Source: an uncultured Bacilli bacterium (GTDB taxonomy: Bacteria; Bacillota_I; Bacilli_A; RFN20; CAG-826). Taken from it: a stretch of 6,071 bases of DNA. How positions within the stretch are numbered: the first letter of the stretch is position 1; each line of letters starts with the position of its first letter. The notes below the pieces were generated by a model. The model did no database searches. It had not been told where the DNA came from and worked only from the letters and a program-made list of their open reading frames with translations. Of the stretch, positions 1 through 5,081 are shown piece by piece. Where the stretch lies: positions 1-6,071 of the forward strand of contig CALVRY010000068.1 of NCBI GenBank assembly GCA_944358755.1. The letters run 5' to 3'. A program made the position numbers and the translations under genes.

Positions 1-2
1 TA

Positions 3-221
3 TTTCTTTGCTTTTGGCTCGGCACAATTTATGAGCGTTCAAAATGTCTGCCGCTGTGTATGCTCTTCCACGGTTTTTTCAATGTGATGTTGTCGTCATT
101 CGTCTTAAAACTGAACTGGATATTGGTTACCGGGATTATACTGACGACAGCCGTGGCAATCGCGCTTTGGTTGCTTGACTTAAAACAGGCAAAAGGTATA
201 AATAACCAGCCGACAAGATGA
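3..221 (+). CDS. CPBP-family intramembrane protease, C-terminal part (cut by window edge)
   Basis: The open frame runs in from the left edge and ends at TGA 219-221, giving 72 residues. It contains the pattern YERSKCLPLCMLFHGFFN, which matches the last conserved motif of CPBP (CAAX protease/Abi) membrane proteins: a small-residue and aromatic helix with His23 and Asn27 in HxxxN spacing. These residues normally sit near the active site together with an upstream EExxxR motif that lies outside the window. One further membrane helix follows at about residues 40-58, then a short charged tail (LDLKQAKG). Members cleave membrane-embedded peptides; in Firmicutes many sit beside bacteriocin or immunity genes or on mobile elements, and substrates are seldom known. 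The EE motif cannot be checked here. Base composition is moderate, unlike the AT-rich block further right. Confidence 0.72.
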   Translation, partial: FLCFWLGTIYERSKCLPLCMLFHGFFNVMLSSFVLKLNWILVTGIILTTAVAIALWLLDLKQAKGINNQPTR

Positions 222-286
222 TAAAGGCGAATACAATGAAGTTACAACCGATGCAAAAAGCGGCAAACTTAGAGGAACATTTTTGA
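218..286 (+). other. possible 22-codon ORF overlapping the protease stop
   Basis: An ATG overlaps the stop of the protease frame in an ATGA arrangement and opens a 22-residue frame beginning MIKANTMKLQ. ATGA overlaps often mean translational coupling, but the peptide is short, has no recognisable motif and no independent ribosome binding site. The rest of 287-384 holds nothing I recognise. Frame +1 is open from about 202 to 318, but it lacks a start codon and resembles no family I know. Confidence 0.15.
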
Positions 287-384
287 ATGTTGATATGGCC
301 ATAAGCAGATCGGCATGAGAATAACAAATCTTAAAGTCGCATCGTAAGTGGCGCTTTTATGATGTGTACCCAAAATCCTGGACA

Positions 385-418
385 GTCCCATAGACAGGAG
401 GTAATCAAAGTATGGGAC
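385..418 (+). promoter_or_regulatory. hairpin enclosing ribosome binding site and start codon of the transposase fragment
   Basis: GTCCCATA (385-392) and TATGGGAC (411-418) are perfect 8-bp inverted repeats. The 18-base loop carries AGGAGGT (396-402), and the start codon ATG (412-414) is inside the right arm. In RNA starting upstream of 385 the start codon would be paired. This resembles the protection that some insertion sequences (IS10 and IS50 are the known cases) use against translation from read-through transcripts. The pairing is seen; the regulatory role is inferred. Confidence 0.5.
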
Positions 419-519
419 GATACGACAAGACGCTCAATGCCGGAGGCAAGAGGAAGGCAAGGGAAGACTTCCTCGAGGAGATCGAGACCTGCATTCCCTT
501 TTCTACATTTTGTTGTTGA
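412..519 (+). pseudogene. IS5-like transposase, N-terminal remnant
   Basis: A start codon 9 bases after AGGAGGT opens a 35-codon frame. The segment KRKAREDFLEEIETCIPF (residues 13-30) lines up with the start of IS5-family DDE transposases, where a basic stretch is followed by an F-L-x-x-I/M-E-x-x-I/L-P pattern. The family is normally about 300 residues or more, so nearly all of the protein, including the catalytic DDE residues, is missing. The match stops near nucleotide 500 and the frame ends in an unrelated SFCC-like tail, so the breakpoint is probably around 495-505, where module L sequence begins. Composition is the richest in the window (34 of 60 bases G or C in 421-480), which marks it as a separate insertion. 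The family assignment rests on a short pattern, so another DDE family is possible. No terminal repeats were identified. Confidence 0.45.
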
Positions 520-578
520 CATTGACACTCAACTAACAAACATCTTCAAACGTAAGCAAAGAAGTGGCATTTGGCATT

Positions 579-638
579 TATTAAGGGGTTTCGTTTATCT
601 AGTAAGGGTGTCATTTTGCTAGTAGGGGTGTCGTTTTG
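579..638 (+). repeat. three tandem 20-bp iteron-like units
   Basis: Units lie at 579-598 (degenerate, TATTAAGGGGTTTCGTTTAT), 599-618 (CTAGTAAGGGTGTCATTTTG) and 619-638 (CTAGTAGGGGTGTCGTTTTG). They abut with no spacer, so the period is two helical turns, as expected for cooperative binding of a protein on one face of the DNA. The same unit recurs in module R and, inverted, at 5481-5558. Period, length and clustering resemble plasmid iterons bound by a replication initiator, but no initiator gene is present, so that role is inferred. Confidence 0.7.
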
Positions 639-665
639 TATCAATCCGATTGCACCAAGACATTT

Positions 666-684
666 TAACTAACATTTTGATACA
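666..684 (+). repeat. 19-bp direct repeat, left copy
   Basis: TAACTAACATTTTGATACA here is identical to 4216-4234, some 3.5 kb away. This copy lies inside module L, in the part that has diverged from module R. The two copies sit close to the edges of the AT-rich block and may mark recombination or insertion borders. Confidence 0.6.
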
Positions 685-711
685 ATTAATGGTTTCAAAA
701 TTAATGATATT

Positions 712-733
712 TGTCCGAGAAATCGGGCATTTT
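712..733 (+). terminator. GAAA-loop hairpin of module L, weak terminator
   Basis: TGTCCGA (712-718) pairs with TCGGGCA (723-729) around a GAAA tetraloop. One of the seven pairs is T-G. Only TTTT follows before the tract is broken, so termination should be weaker than at the equivalent hairpin of module R (5388-5414). The loop is identical in the two copies and one stem pair has changed on both sides. Confidence 0.45.
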
Positions 734-750
734 ATAAAATGGCGAAGTTT

Positions 751-789
751 TACTTTACAGTTTGGCGCAATATTACTTTACAATTTGGC
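751..789 (+). repeat. two 16-bp direct repeats, 23 bp apart
   Basis: TACTTTACAGTTTGGC (751-766) and TACTTTACAATTTGGC (774-789) differ at one base. Related but weaker versions occur at 673-692 and at 4223-4242, where TTGATACATTTTGGCG appears. On the other strand the core reads TGTAAAGTA, similar to the multiple end repeats of IS21-family elements. No istA or istB is present, so an IS21 scar is only a suggestion. Confidence 0.5.
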
Positions 790-792
790 TTT

Positions 793-817
793 TTTAGAAG
801 GAATTTTTCTTTCTAAA
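793..817. other. near-perfect palindrome downstream of the minus-strand membrane protein gene
   Basis: TTTAGAA, one G-T position and GAA pair with TTC and TTCTAAA around a three-base loop. It lies 21 bases beyond the stop of the minus-strand gene, where a terminator would be expected. No T-tract follows on that strand, so it may stabilise the mRNA end or be a weak terminator. Confidence 0.3.
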
Positions 818-838
818 GTGCAAAAATAAGTCAAGTCA

Positions 839-1552
839 TCAATTTGAATATGAATTCTTATCGTTTTCTTCTAATGTTTTTGTATTTTTGATTTTGATAA
901 CGTATTTAATAATCATTATTAATGCAAGAAGTAGTGTAATAGCTCCACATACTATTCCTTCAAGATAATTTGCAAATAATATTTCAGGATCATTTATCCA
1001 TGCATATAGCTGAATAAGCTTTGCAAAAAGAATATAAAAAAGAAATAAGCAATCAGAAATTGATAAATATTTTGTAGCTAAATATAAATAGTCATTTTTA
1101 TCGCTACTTTTTCTAAATTTTATAAAATCTATTAAAGCAATGATTAATTGGATAATAATTATAAGTCCGTTAAATAAGATGATAAATCCAGGGCCATCTA
1201 AAATTAAACCATTAACGTAAATTAATTGAGTAAGTAATATATTTTCAACTCCTATTAAAATTAAAGAAATGGCTGCAACAATTACTACTATTAAGTCTTT
1301 GCTCTCTTTTTTTGTTTTTATTCTTTTTACAAAAAATAAAATTAACAATAAACGAGCTAAAAGTAATAACGCGTAATAACATATCTGCCCACTAAAAAAT
1401 AAAGTTTGAGAGTTTATGTAAAAGACAATATTTGTAATCAAAGAATAAAGATTCCCTATAATTGAAGTTAATAAAAAGAAAAAGATCAACTTAAAGTTAT
1501 CTTTAAAAATTGAAGAAACTAAAGAAAATATTTTTTTAACTTGCTCTTTCAT
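839..1552 (-). CDS. six-helix membrane protein of unknown family
   Basis: The 237-residue product is very hydrophobic. Likely membrane segments lie at about residues 21-45, 54-76, 86-108, 121-144, 164-185 and 195-218, separated by short lysine-rich loops (KRIKTKKESKD near 76-86 and KFRKSSDKND near 145-154), and the polar tail is acidic and basic mixed. There is no cleavable signal sequence and no motif I recognise as a transporter, kinase or protease. The ATG at 1552 gives a start followed at once by MKEQVKKIF, a typical cytoplasmic lead-in to a first helix. No Shine-Dalgarno sequence precedes it. The gene diverges from the nucleosidase gene across about 200 bases. The long intact frame in very AT-rich DNA supports a real gene, but function cannot be given. 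Confidence 0.6.
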   Translation of the reverse strand: MKEQVKKIFSLVSSIFKDNFKLIFFFLLTSIIGNLYSLITNIVFYINSQTLFFSGQICYYALLLLARLLLILFFVKRIKTKKESKDLIVVIVAAISLILIGVENILLTQLIYVNGLILDGPGFIILFNGLIIIIQLIIALIDFIKFRKSSDKNDYLYLATKYLSISDCLFLFYILFAKLIQLYAWINDPEILFANYLEGIVCGAITLLLALIMIIKYVIKIKNTKTLEENDKNSYSN

Positions 1553-1560
1553 AAATGTCT

Positions 1561-1589
1561 ATTTTTTCAAAAAAACCAGCAAAACTCAA
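1561..1589 (-). promoter_or_regulatory. candidate promoter for the minus-strand membrane protein gene
   Basis: On the minus strand TTGAGT (1589-1584) stands 17 bases before AAAAAT (1566-1561), and only 8 bases then separate the -10 box from the ATG. If used, the mRNA would have almost no leader. The -10 box matches consensus at four of six positions, and AT-rich DNA produces such matches by chance. Confidence 0.25.
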
Positions 1590-1719
1590 CTTAAATTTAA
1601 TTAATTTAAAATTTAGTTTGCATAATTATGATACATTCTTTATGGATTTTCTTAAAGAACGAATTGAAGATTGCTTTTTATTATGAGTTTGAATTTTTGC
1701 ATGAGTAAGCGATTACATC

Positions 1720-1748
1720 TTAACATTTAGCCTTTAATATTTAATAAT
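1720..1748 (+). promoter_or_regulatory. candidate promoter giving a leaderless nucleosidase-ZIP mRNA
   Basis: TTAACA (1720-1725, five of six matches to TTGACA), a 17-base spacer and AATAAT (1743-1748, five of six matches to TATAAT) form a good sigma-A type promoter. The -10 box ends 6 bases before the ATG at 1755, so initiation would fall at or next to the start codon. No Shine-Dalgarno sequence precedes the gene, which fits a leaderless transcript. The rest of 1553-1719 holds only AT-rich sequence and a CATAATTATG palindrome at 1621-1630. Confidence 0.4.
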
Positions 1749-1754
1749 TTTGTT

Positions 1755-2429
1755 ATGAAAATTGGATTAATTATTGCAACAGATGATGAATTTGAAACTA
1801 TTGTTAAAGGTTTTAATGTAGATATAAAAGAAAATTTTAATGAAGTTTATCCTACTTATTTATTAAAGATAAATAATCATGATGTTTATGTTGCAAAAAG
1901 TGGCATTGGTAAAATTAGTGCTGCTAGTTTAACACAATTTTTAATAACTAAATATAATGTTGAACTAATTTTAAATTATGGGGTAGTCGGCGCCTTAAAA
2001 GACAACTTAAATATATCTGATTGTGGAATAGTAAAAAGCGTTGTACATTATGATTTTGATATTTCACAGATTGATAACGTTCCTAAAGCGACTTATCCTA
2101 ATTTTAAGAGCTATGAAATTCCTTTAACTAAAAAATATATTGAACTTGTTGCAAAACAAAATCCTTCTTTACCAAGCTTAGTTTGTGCAAGCGGAGATAA
2201 ATTTATTAGTGATCCTAAAATAAAAAAAGAATTAGTGAATAACTATAATTGCGACATTTGCGATATGGAAAGTGCTGGCGTTGTGTTAACTTGTTTAAAA
2301 AATAATGTTAATGTATTTCCTTTAAAAGGCGTTAGCGATAGTGGAAATGATGAAGAGTATAATAGCTTTGCAAAAAGAACATATGAAGTTTTACTTAATG
2401 TTTTAAAAGAAATTTTATATAGGATTTAG
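1755..2429 (+). CDS. mtnN: 5'-methylthioadenosine/S-adenosylhomocysteine nucleosidase
   Basis: The 224-residue product matches the MTA/SAH nucleosidase (Pfs) family, which cleaves adenine from methylthioadenosine and S-adenosylhomocysteine in the cytoplasm, feeding methionine salvage and the route to autoinducer-2. Family features occur in order: the MKIGLIIATDDEFE start with Glu12, KSGIGK at 48-53, a YG-x-x-G segment at 75-79 (usually TG-S-A-G), SGDKFI at 146-151, the DMESAG segment with Met171 and Glu172 that holds the ribose, and VSD with catalytic Asp195. Length is close to the E. coli enzyme (about 230). Deviations are YGVVG for the usual TGSAG and a sequence richer in Asn and Lys, as expected in AT-rich DNA. 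No ribosome binding site precedes it, and the ZIP gene starts 5 bases downstream. Another purine nucleoside phosphorylase superfamily activity is possible but less likely given Glu12, Met171-Glu172 and Asp195. Confidence 0.88.
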   Translation: MKIGLIIATDDEFETIVKGFNVDIKENFNEVYPTYLLKINNHDVYVAKSGIGKISAASLTQFLITKYNVELILNYGVVGALKDNLNISDCGIVKSVVHYDFDISQIDNVPKATYPNFKSYEIPLTKKYIELVAKQNPSLPSLVCASGDKFISDPKIKKELVNNYNCDICDMESAGVVLTCLKNNVNVFPLKGVSDSGNDEEYNSFAKRTYEVLLNVLKEILYRI

Positions 2430-2434
2430 AAGAT

Positions 2435-3241
2435 ATGGAAATTTTGTTTTGTGTTTTAGGATTATTAATTCCTTTTGTCGGAACAACACTTGGTGCAAGT
2501 TGTATTTATATTTTTAAAGATAAAGGGATAAGTGTAAATTTAAGCAAAATATTTAATGGTTTTGCGGCTGGCGTTATGCTTTCAACATCGTTTTTTGGTC
2601 TACTTTTACCATCACTAGAAACAAATGTTGATTATATGCCTCCGGTTTTTGTTGTAGCACTTGGTTTTTTACTTGGTGTTGCTTTAATTTTTGCAATTGA
2701 TCATCTTGTTCCTCATTTTCATTCACAAGGAAATTACGAAGAAGGAATTAAAACTAGATCAATGTCTAAGGATAAAAAAATGTTTCTAGCTGTTTTAATT
2801 CATAATATTCCAGAAGGCTTATCGGTTGGAGTAAGCTTTGGTATTGCTTTAGCAAATGTAAGTAATGGCGGAGATTTATATTCAATTATGGTTTCTTCTT
2901 TAATGCTTAGTATAGGAATTGCTATTCAAAATATACCAGAAGGCGCTATTGTTTCTTTACCTTTAAAAAATGAAACAAATTCAGCAACTAAAGCATTTGG
3001 TTATGGAGTTGTAAGTGGAGCAGTTGAACCTATTGTAGCAATTATAGGTTTACTTGTAGCTTATTTTATTGAACCTATAATGCCTTGGGCTTTAGCTCTT
3101 GCTGCCGGTTCAATGGTTTATGTAACAATAGAAGATTTAGTTCCTACAGCTGTAAGTGGAGAGGGAAAAAACCACTATGGAATTATTGCTTTTATTGTTG
3201 GCTTTCTTTTAATGATGTGCCTTGAATATTTATTAAGTTAA
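2435..3241 (+). CDS. ZIP-family divalent metal transporter
   Basis: The 268-residue product has the layout of bacterial ZIP transporters (ZupT/GufA type), which import zinc, iron or manganese across the inner membrane. About eight hydrophobic segments can be drawn. The two signature metal-site motifs are present: HNIPEG at residues 123-128 (His123, Asn124, Glu127) and QNIPEG at 165-170 (Gln165, Asn166, Glu169). These are followed by VSGAVEP with Glu199 and by IEDLVP with Glu233 and Asp234. A DHLVPHFHSQ stretch at 89-98 starts the variable cytoplasmic loop and may help bind metal. QNIPEG in place of HNIPEG in the fifth helix is common in the GufA-like group. The start lies 5 bases after the nucleosidase stop, so translation is probably coupled. 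Metal specificity cannot be read from the sequence. The frame ends one base from the convergent pseudogene, with no terminator between. Confidence 0.9.
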   Translation: MEILFCVLGLLIPFVGTTLGASCIYIFKDKGISVNLSKIFNGFAAGVMLSTSFFGLLLPSLETNVDYMPPVFVVALGFLLGVALIFAIDHLVPHFHSQGNYEEGIKTRSMSKDKKMFLAVLIHNIPEGLSVGVSFGIALANVSNGGDLYSIMVSSLMLSIGIAIQNIPEGAIVSLPLKNETNSATKAFGYGVVSGAVEPIVAIIGLLVAYFIEPIMPWALALAAGSMVYVTIEDLVPTAVSGEGKNHYGIIAFIVGFLLMMCLEYLLS

Positions 3242-3242
3242 T

Positions 3243-4101
3243 TTAAAGTCTAATAGTATTTTTATTGTATTTTTGATTAAAAAGCCTGCAAATATCAAAT
3301 AAATTTTTGTCTAATTTAGATAAAGATTCTTTAAAAAGATTGTTAGTTTCTTCTTTCTTTTTCATAGAAAGTGAAGAAGTAATCTTAAAACCTTCTTCGT
3401 TTTTTGGATTCAAATAATAAGCTTCAGCTAATGCTAAAACCATGTCAGCTAAGGTATCAATATCTCCGCCAATTGATATTATATTTTTGAGTGCATCAAT
3501 AAAATCAGTACTTATTAAAAAGATATAAAGGGCTTGGGGAACTGATTTTTGACAAGAAATTTCAAACTTATAGTTTTTTACTAAATCTAAATAATTGAAA
3601 TCTAGTTTATAAAAATTTGTTTCAATATAAGTTTTAATTTCTTGTTTAGTTTTACCTTCTAGCAATAAAAAGATTGCGCTTGATAAAGCAAAAGCACCTT
3701 TTAAACCTTCTATATGATTATGGGTGATAGATGTTACAAAATCAGATAAAACTTTACATCCTTATAATGAATTAGCCACATAAGAAACCGGAGAAACACG
3801 CATTGCAGCTCCGTTTCCATAGCTATTATATGGTTCATTACTACTAGAATTTACCCATCTTAAAAAGGAAGGACCATATCCAGCATTGATATAATTTTTA
3901 GCTGTATTTTTAATCTCGTTAATTAAAAGATTCTTGTCTAATGTTTTGCCGTATTTATTAAAATAATCTGCAATAGCTAAAGTTAAAACCGTATCATCAG
4001 TAAAATGACTATCTTTTGTTATAAATTCAAAATCTTTTGTTTTTGATATTATTAAATTCGAAACGACTTCCGACAATATCTCCTATAATTGCTCCATACA
4101 T
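3243..4101 (-). pseudogene. ADP-ribosylglycohydrolase (DraG-like), broken by a frameshift and an in-frame stop
   Basis: Read through its lesions, the gene codes for about 286 residues of a DraG/ARH-type hydrolase, which removes ADP-ribose from modified proteins or other substrates. The start at 4101 gives MYGAIIGDIVGSRFEFNNIK, the usual family N-terminus, but this frame stops at 4027. The rest continues in the neighbouring frame, so one base is gained in the A-runs at 4035-4044. That frame carries TDDT (3990-4001, metal ligands), NAGYGPSF, EPYNSYGNGAAMRVSP, then a TAA at 3762-3764. Beyond it the same frame continues with THNHIEG (3705-3722) and SIGGDIDT (about 3453-3479), which supplies the second pair of metal-binding aspartates. 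All catalytic motifs survive, so inactivation looks recent; a sequencing error in the A-run would explain only the frameshift. The C-terminus carries an unusual lysine-rich insertion after EAYY. Confidence 0.85.
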
Positions 4102-4121
4102 ACTTTTATTATAAGCAATTT

Positions 4122-4235
4122 TTACATTTTCTTGATAGATTCAAGTTCATCTTTATGATAGTCTAATCGCATGAATGAACTAGAGATTAAAAATATTACT
4201 AAAAGCTTCATCATATAACTAACATTTTGATACAT
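4122..4235 (-). CDS. 37-codon ORF upstream of the broken hydrolase, function unknown
   Basis: On the minus strand an ATG at 4235 opens a frame ending at 4122, 20 bases before the hydrolase start. The product begins MYQNVSYMMK, has a short hydrophobic stretch (LLVIFLISSSF, residues 11-21) and a charged tail (RLDYHKDELESIKKM). Its first codons lie inside the 19-bp direct repeat, so the frame crosses the right border of the AT-rich block. The most likely reading is the truncated 3' end of a gene that once led this operon, with the ATG supplied by chance. A small membrane peptide is the alternative. I recognise no family. Confidence 0.3.
   Translation of the reverse strand: MYQNVSYMMKLLVIFLISSSFMRLDYHKDELESIKKM
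4216..4234 (+). repeat. 19-bp direct repeat, right copy
   Basis: This copy is identical to 666-684. It coincides with the change from AT-rich to moderate composition and lies 14 bases before the cut-off GyrI-like domain, so it marks the right junction of the AT-rich block. The bases after it (TTTTGGCGAA) also resemble those after the first 16-bp repeat near the left edge (GTTTGGCGCAA at 760-770). Confidence 0.6.
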
Positions 4236-4248
4236 TTTGGCGAACTAA

Positions 4249-4527
4249 ATGGTGGTTCAGTTCAAGTTTACTATACCCGTGCAAGAGTATGTCACAGGCA
4301 CAAGAGATTTTTACCCTGGATTATGTTTGAAAACTGTTGTACAAGGGGAATATAGTGAACTTTCTTCTGTTTACACCAAACAGATAGAATGGGCAGAAAA
4401 AGAGGGATACCGCTGCACAAATGCCCTTTTTGAAGTTTATAGGACTGATCTAACGCAGATTGCAGATGCAAAGGACAATATTACCGAAGTTTACTATCCT
4501 GTAAAGAAGATTTCATTTAAGGATTAA
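4249..4527 (+). pseudogene. GyrI-like effector-binding domain, separated from its regulator
   Basis: The 92-residue frame corresponds to the C-terminal effector-binding (GyrI-like, AraC/MerR ligand) domain of a clostridial-type transcription regulator. Recognisable parts are FTIPVQEYVTGTRDFYPG (residues 7-24), VVQGEYSEL (30-38), an EGY turn, FEVYRTD (61-67) and ITEVYYPV (78-85), whose Glu80 is the usual ligand-contacting acid. Full-length MerR regulators of this kind have about 270 residues with a winged-helix DNA-binding domain in front, and about half of the effector domain plus that domain is missing. The codon just before the ATG is a TAA, and no ribosome binding site is seen, so the gene was probably cut at the nearby junction. 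Such regulators often respond to drugs and control adjacent genes. It lies 20 bases before the acetyltransferase gene, consistent with a former operon. A free-standing ligand-binding protein is less likely. Confidence 0.65.
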
Positions 4528-4547
4528 AGTTAAGAGAGAACAAGATT

Positions 4548-5081
4548 ATGAAAATTGAAACAGAAAGACTTTTTATCACTGAATTTGATATGAGTATGGT
4601 TGAAAGCGTACATATTAACTCGCTTGATGAGGACAACCGTCGATATGTTCCAGATGAGGTGTTTGAAACGACAGAGGAAGCAGCAGAGACGGTTAAATTT
4701 CTAATGAGTTGCTATACTTCTGGAGAAGGACCGTTGCTATATCCTGTGCTATTGAAAGACAATACATATATCGGCTTTGTGCAGGCTGTCCCTTTTGATG
4801 ATGGCACTTGGGAGATTGGCTATCACATTGGTAGTAATTACACCAAACAAGGTTATGCTACGGAAGCTGTTACAGCCTTTTTGCCTGTCATTATGAAGCA
4901 GATTGGCATTAATGAGATGAGAGGAATATGTCTTGCAGAAAATAATGCATCGACTAAAGTAATGGAACGCTGTGGATTTATAAAGCTGTATGAAGGTATT
5001 GGCAATTATCAAGGACAGGAACGCATAATCTGCAAATATGTTTATAGAGAAAGATACGATTGTAAAAGAGAAAACAAATGA
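4548..5081 (+). CDS. GNAT-family N-acetyltransferase
   Basis: The 177-residue product is a full-length GNAT acetyltransferase of the RimJ/RimL-like group, which transfers acetyl from acetyl-CoA to an amine. The start METERLFITEFD-like segment (here KIETERLFI, residues 2-10) is typical of this group. The core strand pair is YIGFVQAVPF then WEIGYHIGSNYTKQGYATEA (88-107), where the QGYA turn binds the acetyl-CoA pyrophosphate. The motif ENNASTKVMERCGFIKLYEG (131-150) is the standard N-x-x-S-x-x-V-M-E-x-x-G-F signature. A weak AAGAGAG site at 4532-4538 lies 9 bases before the ATG. Substrate is unknown; ribosomal protein, small-molecule and antibiotic acetylation all occur in this group. Composition matches the preceding GyrI-like fragment, not the AT-rich block, so the two probably came together. 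Confidence 0.85.
   Translation: MKIETERLFITEFDMSMVESVHINSLDEDNRRYVPDEVFETTEEAAETVKFLMSCYTSGEGPLLYPVLLKDNTYIGFVQAVPFDDGTWEIGYHIGSNYTKQGYATEAVTAFLPVIMKQIGINEMRGICLAENNASTKVMERCGFIKLYEGIGNYQGQERIICKYVYRERYDCKRENK

Larger units (their letters stand above)
527..744 (+). repeat. noncoding module L (about 217 bp, diverged copy of 5224-5424)
   Basis: This stretch aligns end to end with 5224-5424. Shared blocks include GTAAGCAAAGAAGTGGC, TTTATTAAGGGGTTTCGTTT, the 20-bp units, CA[C/A]AAGACATTT and a GAAA-loop hairpin, ending in GGCG. Between GACATTT and the hairpin the two copies diverge strongly but keep the same length (50 bases). The length difference up to the hairpin is exactly 20 bases, one repeat unit, since L has three units and R two. 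No credible reading frame crosses it. Function is unknown; it could be an origin-like element, a regulatory RNA or a recombination site. Confidence 0.7.
745..4215. other. AT-rich inserted block (approximate limits)
   Basis: Base composition drops sharply here: for example 11 of 60 bases are G or C in 1801-1860, against 25 of 60 in 4381-4440 and 34 of 60 in 421-480. Genes inside lack strong ribosome binding sites, while flanking genes have AGGAGG-like sites. The block holds a membrane protein, a nucleosidase-transporter operon, a broken ADP-ribosylglycohydrolase and a short ORF at its right edge. I infer transfer from an AT-rich donor. Borders are estimates based on composition and on the repeats near both ends. 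Confidence 0.55.

Noticed and set aside
136..528. Minus-strand frames at 136-327 and 331-528
   Set aside because: They lie opposite the protease end and the IS5-like fragment, have no ribosome binding site and give cysteine-rich or motif-free proteins; they are shadows of plus-strand coding.
516..550. Two overlapping TTGACA boxes (516-521 and 522-527) as a promoter into module L
   Set aside because: No acceptable -10 box lies 16-18 bases downstream of either one.
359..622. Plus-strand 87-codon frame over the transposase start and module L
   Set aside because: It runs in another frame than the IS5-like match, crosses the junction and the 20-bp repeats, and has no family resemblance.
579..638. 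20-bp repeats as a CRISPR array
   Set aside because: Units abut without spacers of unique sequence, and no cas gene is present.
579..638. 20-bp repeats as coding for a repetitive protein
   Set aside because: The period is not a multiple of three, and the frames differ between modules L and R.
1745..1752. TAATTTTG as a Bacteroidetes-type -7 promoter element before the nucleosidase gene
   Set aside because: It fits TAnnTTTG, but no TTTG-type upstream box stands at the right distance and the start would fall inside the coding region; AT-rich DNA gives such matches often.
3243..3665. Separate gene starting with TTG at 3665
   Set aside because: The frame continues upstream without a break to the TAA at 3762 and carries the missing middle of the hydrolase, so it is the back half of the pseudogene.
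4749..5012. Minus-strand 87-codon frame inside the acetyltransferase
   Set aside because: It is antisense to the conserved core of a well-supported GNAT gene and has no motif.
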